A stretch of DNA of 16,655 bases from JBGOUV01 sp041477815. Lineage in GTDB: Bacteria > Acidobacteriota > Terriglobia > Bryobacterales > JACQDG01. The DNA lies in the NCBI GenBank assembly GCA_041477815.1, contig JBGOUV010000115.1, positions 1-16,655 of the forward strand. Direction: 5' to 3'. Of this stretch, positions 13,658-16,655 are shown in pieces; within the stretch, counting starts at the first letter, position 1, and each line of letters starts with the position of its first letter. A program made the translations under genes and the position numbers. The notes beneath the pieces are model-generated. The model saw only the letters and a list, made by a program, of their open reading frames with translations, made no database searches and was not told the DNA's origin.

Positions 13658-14532
13658 GCCTCCAGCGGCGTCAACCCGAACTCCCGGATCACCGCCTCCG
13701 TATTCAATTCCGGATCCCGCGAAGCGAGGGTGAACCAGTCGTCGTCGTGCAGCCAGTTCACTTCCACCCGCGGGCCGTACTTGCGCAGGATGGCGGGCAC
13801 CTTGGGGGCGTTGAAGTCAACTTCGAACAGCCTCTTGCCGATCGGCAGGGTAGCGCCCGCCCAGTATTGGAAATGACCGGTAACGGCCAGTGTTTCCCCG
13901 GTGATGTCGTAGATGCGGGCCGGCCGGCTCCAGGTCGAGGACACCACGTAGAACTGGTTGGCCAGGGCGATCGCCGCCGTTTGTCGCGCCGCCGGATACG
14001 CCGCCGGGAAGAACACGATGCGGGCGCCCTTCTCCTTCAAGCGCTTCCAGTTGTCCCACCAGTTGACGTCGAAACAGATCTGGACCCCGATGCGGCCGAA
14101 GTCGGTGTCGAACACCGGCGGTTCCGTGCCGCCGGGCTGGATGCCTTGCTCCAGCTCCTTCTCGGTGGGGTGCATCTTGTCGAAAGAGCCGGCCAGGCGT
14201 CCCTGCCGGTCGAGCAGCAGCGCGGAGTTGTAGGCGCGGCCATCGCGCTGGGTCTTCAGCCCGAACAGGACGTAGGAGCCGTGCCGCCGCGCCCAGGCGC
14301 CCAGCCGCTCGGTGGTGGGACCCGAGACCGCTTCCGCCGCCCCGCGGGTGAACGTCTCGGGCAGGCAGGCTATGTCGGGCTGATAGGAGGCCGCCGACTC
14401 CAGCCGTTCCAGGGTCTGGTCCACCAGATCCTGGCCGGAGAGCTTCTCCTGGCTGACCGTGACCACGCGGACCATTTCGGCCGGGAAGAGCGGCACCGGC
14501 ATCAGGAGGACCAACAAGTTTAGACGCCTCAT
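13612..14532 (-). CDS. Carbon-nitrogen hydrolase (nitrilase superfamily), exported
   Basis: This 306-residue enzyme belongs to the nitrilase superfamily, which hydrolyses nitriles or amides through a Cys thioester. The Glu-Lys-Cys triad is clear: Glu59 (CLPETF), Lys119 (SFDKMHPTE) and Cys153 (GVQICFD). The first 18 residues (MRRLNLLVLLMPVPLFPA) are a Sec signal, unusual because most members are cytoplasmic. That signal decides the start at 14532 over an in-frame upstream start at 14580. An extended -10 sits 7 nt before the ATG. The C-terminal extension after the catalytic domain is ~60 residues. It follows the PQQ dehydrogenase by 60 bp on the same strand but appears able to be transcribed alone. 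Substrate unknown; an exported amidase for organic nitrogen is a fair guess. Confidence 0.9.
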   Translation of the reverse strand: MRRLNLLVLLMPVPLFPAEMVRVVTVSQEKLSGQDLVDQTLERLESAASYQPDIACLPETFTRGAAEAVSGPTTERLGAWARRHGSYVLFGLKTQRDGRAYNSALLLDRQGRLAGSFDKMHPTEKELEQGIQPGGTEPPVFDTDFGRIGVQICFDVNWWDNWKRLKEKGARIVFFPAAYPAARQTAAIALANQFYVVSSTWSRPARIYDITGETLAVTGHFQYWAGATLPIGKRLFEVDFNAPKVPAILRKYGPRVEVNWLHDDDWFTLASRDPELNTEAVIREFGLTPLEAYRVRAGQAVEKARR

Positions 14533-14539
14533 GGCACTC

Positions 14540-14548
14540 AGGTTAGCA
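14540..14548 (-). promoter_or_regulatory. Extended -10 (TGC TAACCT) 7 nt before an ATG
   Basis: On the minus strand TGC TAACCT is followed by 7 nt (GAGTGCC) and the nitrilase-like ATG at 14532. The spacing predicts transcription starting at or next to the start codon. Only a weak GAG is present as a ribosome site. Confidence 0.45.
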
Positions 14549-14592
14549 CCGCGCCGGAATCTCCGCCACCAGCCCTCCATTCGTACACCTGC

Positions 14593-16517
14593 TTACGGTC
14601 GCAGTTCGTGTAGGGCAAAGACGTAGAGGGTGTCGCCCGAGCGGAAGTCCTTCATCCAGGGAGCGCCGGCGCCCGTGTAGCCACGCACCGCGCCGGCCAT
14701 GCCGGAGGCGATGGCGATGTACTGGCGTCCGTCGAGTTGGAAGCTGATGGGGGCGGCGCGCAGGCCCGAACCGGTTTGAAACGACCATAGGACGCGGCCG
14801 TCGGAGGCGTCGTGGGCGGCGAAGTTGCCTTCGGCGTCGCCGGTAAAAACGAGCCCGCCCGCCGTGGACAGGACGCCGCCGCCCAGCGGGGTGCGGGTCC
14901 GCACTTCCCACACCTTCTCGCCGGTCGCGGCGCGCAGGGCCATCATCTTCCCGTAGGCTTGGCCCGGCAGGTAGCGGAAGCCGCTCGGCCGAGGCGGCAG
15001 GTTCCGGCCGCGCGCCTGGACTCCATAGTTGGAAAACACCGCGCAGTTCTCTATCGCCGGTACATAGACCAGCCCGGTCGGCGGGCTGTAGGACATGGCG
15101 TTCCACTCTTTGCCCCCGGCGGCGCCGGGGCAGACAGTGACGCCTTCGTAGGTGGGAAGGGCGGCCGGGTTGACGATGGGGCGGCCGGCCGGGGTGAAGC
15201 CCTGGGCCCAGGTGACGCGGACGAACGGCTGGGCGTAGAGAAAGCGGCCGGTGGCGCGGTCCAGGGCGTAGAAGTGACCGTTGCGGTCGGCGTGGAGGAG
15301 GGCTTTGACGGCGCGGCCGGCGACGGTCAGGTCGGCCAGCAACATCTCGTTGACCCCGTCGTAGTCCCAAACGTCGTGCGGTGTGAACTGATAGTGCCAC
15401 CGGAGGCGTCCGCTGTCGGCGTCCAGGGCGACCACGGAGTTGGCGTAGAGATTGTCGCCCTCGCGCGCCTCGCCGTCATAGTCGGGATAGGGATTGCCAG
15501 TGCCCCAATACACCAGATGGAGCGCGGGATCGTAGGAGCCGGTCATCCAGGTGGCGGCGCCCCCGGTCCGGTGGGACTCGCCGCTCCAGCTTTCGACGCC
15601 TTTCTCGCCCGGCCCGGGGATGGTATAGAAACGCCACAGCCGGCGGCCGGTTTCGGCGTGATAGGCGTCGAGAAAGCCGCGGCTGGGGTAATCGCCGCCG
15701 CCGACTCCGATCAGGACCTTGTCGCCGGCCACCAGCGGAGCGGCGGTGGCGCTGAGGTTGTCTTCGACCCGGCCGATCTCGACGTCCCAGCGGACGCGGC
15801 CGGTGCGGGCGTCGAGCGCCACCAGGTGGGCATCCAGAGTGCCCATGTAGAGCAATCCGCCCCGGAGGGCCACGCCGCGGTTCACCGGGCCGCAGCAGTA
15901 CTTCATCTTCTCGGGCAGACGCCGGCGGTGGTGCCACAGCTCCGCGCCGGTGCGGGCGTCGATGGCGAAGACGTGGTTCCAGGAGGTGCTGAGATACAGG
16001 ACGCCGTCCGCGACCAGAGGCGTGGCTTGCAGTCCGTCGGGCGTGCCGGTTTGGAAGGTCCACACCGGGACGAGGTTCCGGACATTGTCGCGCGTGATCT
16101 GCTCCAGCGGGCTGAACCGCTGGTGGCCATAGTCGCGGCCGTAGTGGAGCCAGTTGGCAGGGTCTTCGCCGGCGGCCAGGAGCCGGGCGGGGGAAACGTC
16201 GAGGCGCGGGGCCCGCCGGTCGGTGGTAGACTGCATCGCCAGCTCGGCCAGGGAGCGCAGGTGACGAAGGACCGCCTGCCGGGCGGCCGCGTCCAGCTTG
16301 TCGGCAAAGGCCGGCATGGCCGTGCCGCGGACGCCTTCCCGCACCACGCGGTCCAGGACCTCCTCGGAAGTTTCCGCCTGCCAGGCGGGGTTGGTCAGGT
16401 CGGGTCCGGAGCCGCCGTCGCCAAAAGCGCCATGGCAGACCGCGCAGTGTGCGGTGAACAGGGTCTGGCCTGGGTCGGGAGGGGCTTGGGCGGAGGCGAC
16501 GATTGCGAAGAGAACTA
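14593..16517 (-). CDS. PQQ-dependent alcohol dehydrogenase with N-terminal cytochrome c (5' end disrupted)
   Basis: A periplasmic quinoprotein that oxidises alcohols and passes electrons to its own haem. The N-terminus holds a haem site CAVCH (16432-16446) and distal Met in GTAMPAF (16315-16317). The eight-bladed PQQ propeller follows with the vicinal disulfide Cys-Cys (MKYCCGPVNRG, 15892-15897), Asn in WGTGNPYPDYD, and the catalytic WDYDGVNE (Asp at 15364-15366, second Asp at 15358-15360). The Asp-x-Asp pair is the mark of lanthanide-dependent members. The Glu metal ligand seen in relatives appears as Asp in GVGGGDYPSRGF. Upstream of the haem the frame reads VLFAIVASAQA, most of a signal peptide, but no ATG, GTG or TTG precedes it before an in-frame stop at 16561-16563. 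The first usable GTG (16347) would delete the haem site. An IS630 insertion at 16516-16517 explains the missing start. Confidence 0.9.
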
Positions 16518-16558
16518 GTGTTCTGTAATTGAAAAAGCTTGAAATAATATCCCAGCCC

Positions 16559-16567
16559 TGCTATCCT
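16559..16567 (+). promoter_or_regulatory. Extended -10 (TGC TATCCT) 6 nt before the transposase ATG
   Basis: TGC TATCCT ends 6 nt before ATG 16574, the same spacing seen at the glycosyltransferase gene, and no Shine-Dalgarno sequence intervenes. Confidence 0.4.
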
Positions 16568-16573
16568 GGGTCC

Positions 16574-16655
16574 ATGTCCCGACCCATAGCGGTTCTCGAA
16601 CTGACCCCGGAAGAGAAGCGCCAGTTGCAGCGTGTGGCCCGGAGCAAGACCGGCA
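16574..16655 (+). CDS. IS630-family transposase, N-terminus (partial)
   Basis: The 27 codons in the window read MSRPIAVLELTPEEKRQLQR and continue VARSKTG. The pattern (R-P-x-A-x-L-x-L-T-x-E-E-x-x-x-L then a basic helix) is the usual opening of IS630 transposases, the first helix of the HTH DNA-binding region that recognises the element ends. The DDE catalytic part lies beyond the window. The ATG has no ribosome site and sits 6 nt after a -10-like box. The call depends on a short stretch, but the position next to a CTAG site and an abruptly broken gene agrees with it. Confidence 0.7.
   Translation, partial: MSRPIAVLELTPEEKRQLQRVARSKTG

Larger units (their letters stand above)
16516..16655 (+). 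mobile_element. IS630-family insertion sequence, left end (continues off the right edge)
   Basis: The sequence CTAG lies at 16515-16518; IS630 elements insert at TA, with CTAG a preferred site. From there an AT-rich stretch (GTGTTCTGTAATTGAAAAAG and on) contrasts sharply with the GC-rich neighbour and leads into a transposase start at 16574. The terminal inverted repeat cannot be confirmed because the other end is outside the window. A 5-bp hairpin (CCCAG 16551-16555, CTGGG 16566-16570) spans the promoter-like element. Confidence 0.68.

Noticed and set aside
14812..16518. A 568-codon plus-strand frame opposite the PQQ dehydrogenase
   Set aside because: It is low-complexity Gly/Ala/Val-rich text without motifs, antisense to an enzyme with haem, Cys-Cys and catalytic motifs.
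1..16655. CRISPR arrays, rRNA or tRNA genes
   Set aside because: No regularly spaced repeats or recognisable RNA-gene cores were seen on either strand, though reading by eye could miss a divergent one.

Overview
The window is high-GC DNA and looks like a member of the Acidobacteriota (Solibacter/Bryobacter-like). The reasons are the gene mix rather than any marker gene: a Tat-exported enolase-superfamily enzyme beside a lipoprotein glycoside-hydrolase-like protein, a secreted BNR/sialidase-fold protein, an exported nitrilase-like hydrolase and a PQQ dehydrogenase with a fused cytochrome c. This placement is an inference. No rRNA, tRNA or CRISPR array was found.

Layout. (1) Positions 1-2586, minus strand: an exported catabolic pair, an enolase-superfamily enzyme followed by a lipoprotein that runs off the left edge. 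(2) 2827-3980, plus: a phage-like cassette of a small unknown protein overlapping an HNH endonuclease fused to a P-loop kinase-like domain. (3) 4345-5928, plus: a secreted protein with four Asp-boxes. (4) 5943-11001: a gene graveyard. It starts with a 5'-truncated, frameshifted YfcE-type phosphodiesterase. Then, on the minus strand, come the remains of a multi-gene defence operon in the order SNF2 helicase tail, internally deleted DNA methyltransferase, N-terminally clipped excisionase-like antitoxin, intact PIN toxin, and a large DEAH helicase with two frameshifts and a missing C-terminal half. An IS1380 transposase scrap lies between the SNF2 tail and a second, plus-strand PIN gene that has lost its start and first catalytic Asp. 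(5) 11009-13657, plus: housekeeping genes pyrF, a polyprenyl-phosphate-type glycosyltransferase, an overlapping thioredoxin-like 2Fe-2S ferredoxin and a hypothetical protein. (6) 13612-16517, minus: a nitrilase-like hydrolase and a cytochrome c-PQQ dehydrogenase. (7) 16516 to the right edge, plus: the beginning of an IS630-family element, apparently inserted at a CTAG site inside the signal peptide of the PQQ dehydrogenase.

How the genes work together. The defence remnants look like a DISARM/Druantia-type arrangement (SNF2 helicase, modification methylase, DUF1998-class helicase) with a toxin-antitoxin pair built into the operon by ATGA overlaps. Only the toxin is still complete. The exported enzymes at both ends suggest breakdown of plant or microbial organic matter.

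The points most worth checking are the IS630 insertion that removes the PQQ dehydrogenase start, the Asp-x-Asp lanthanide signature in that enzyme, the repeated TGCTANNNT motif placed 6-7 nt before start codons (possible leaderless mRNAs), and the toxin-containing defence operon.
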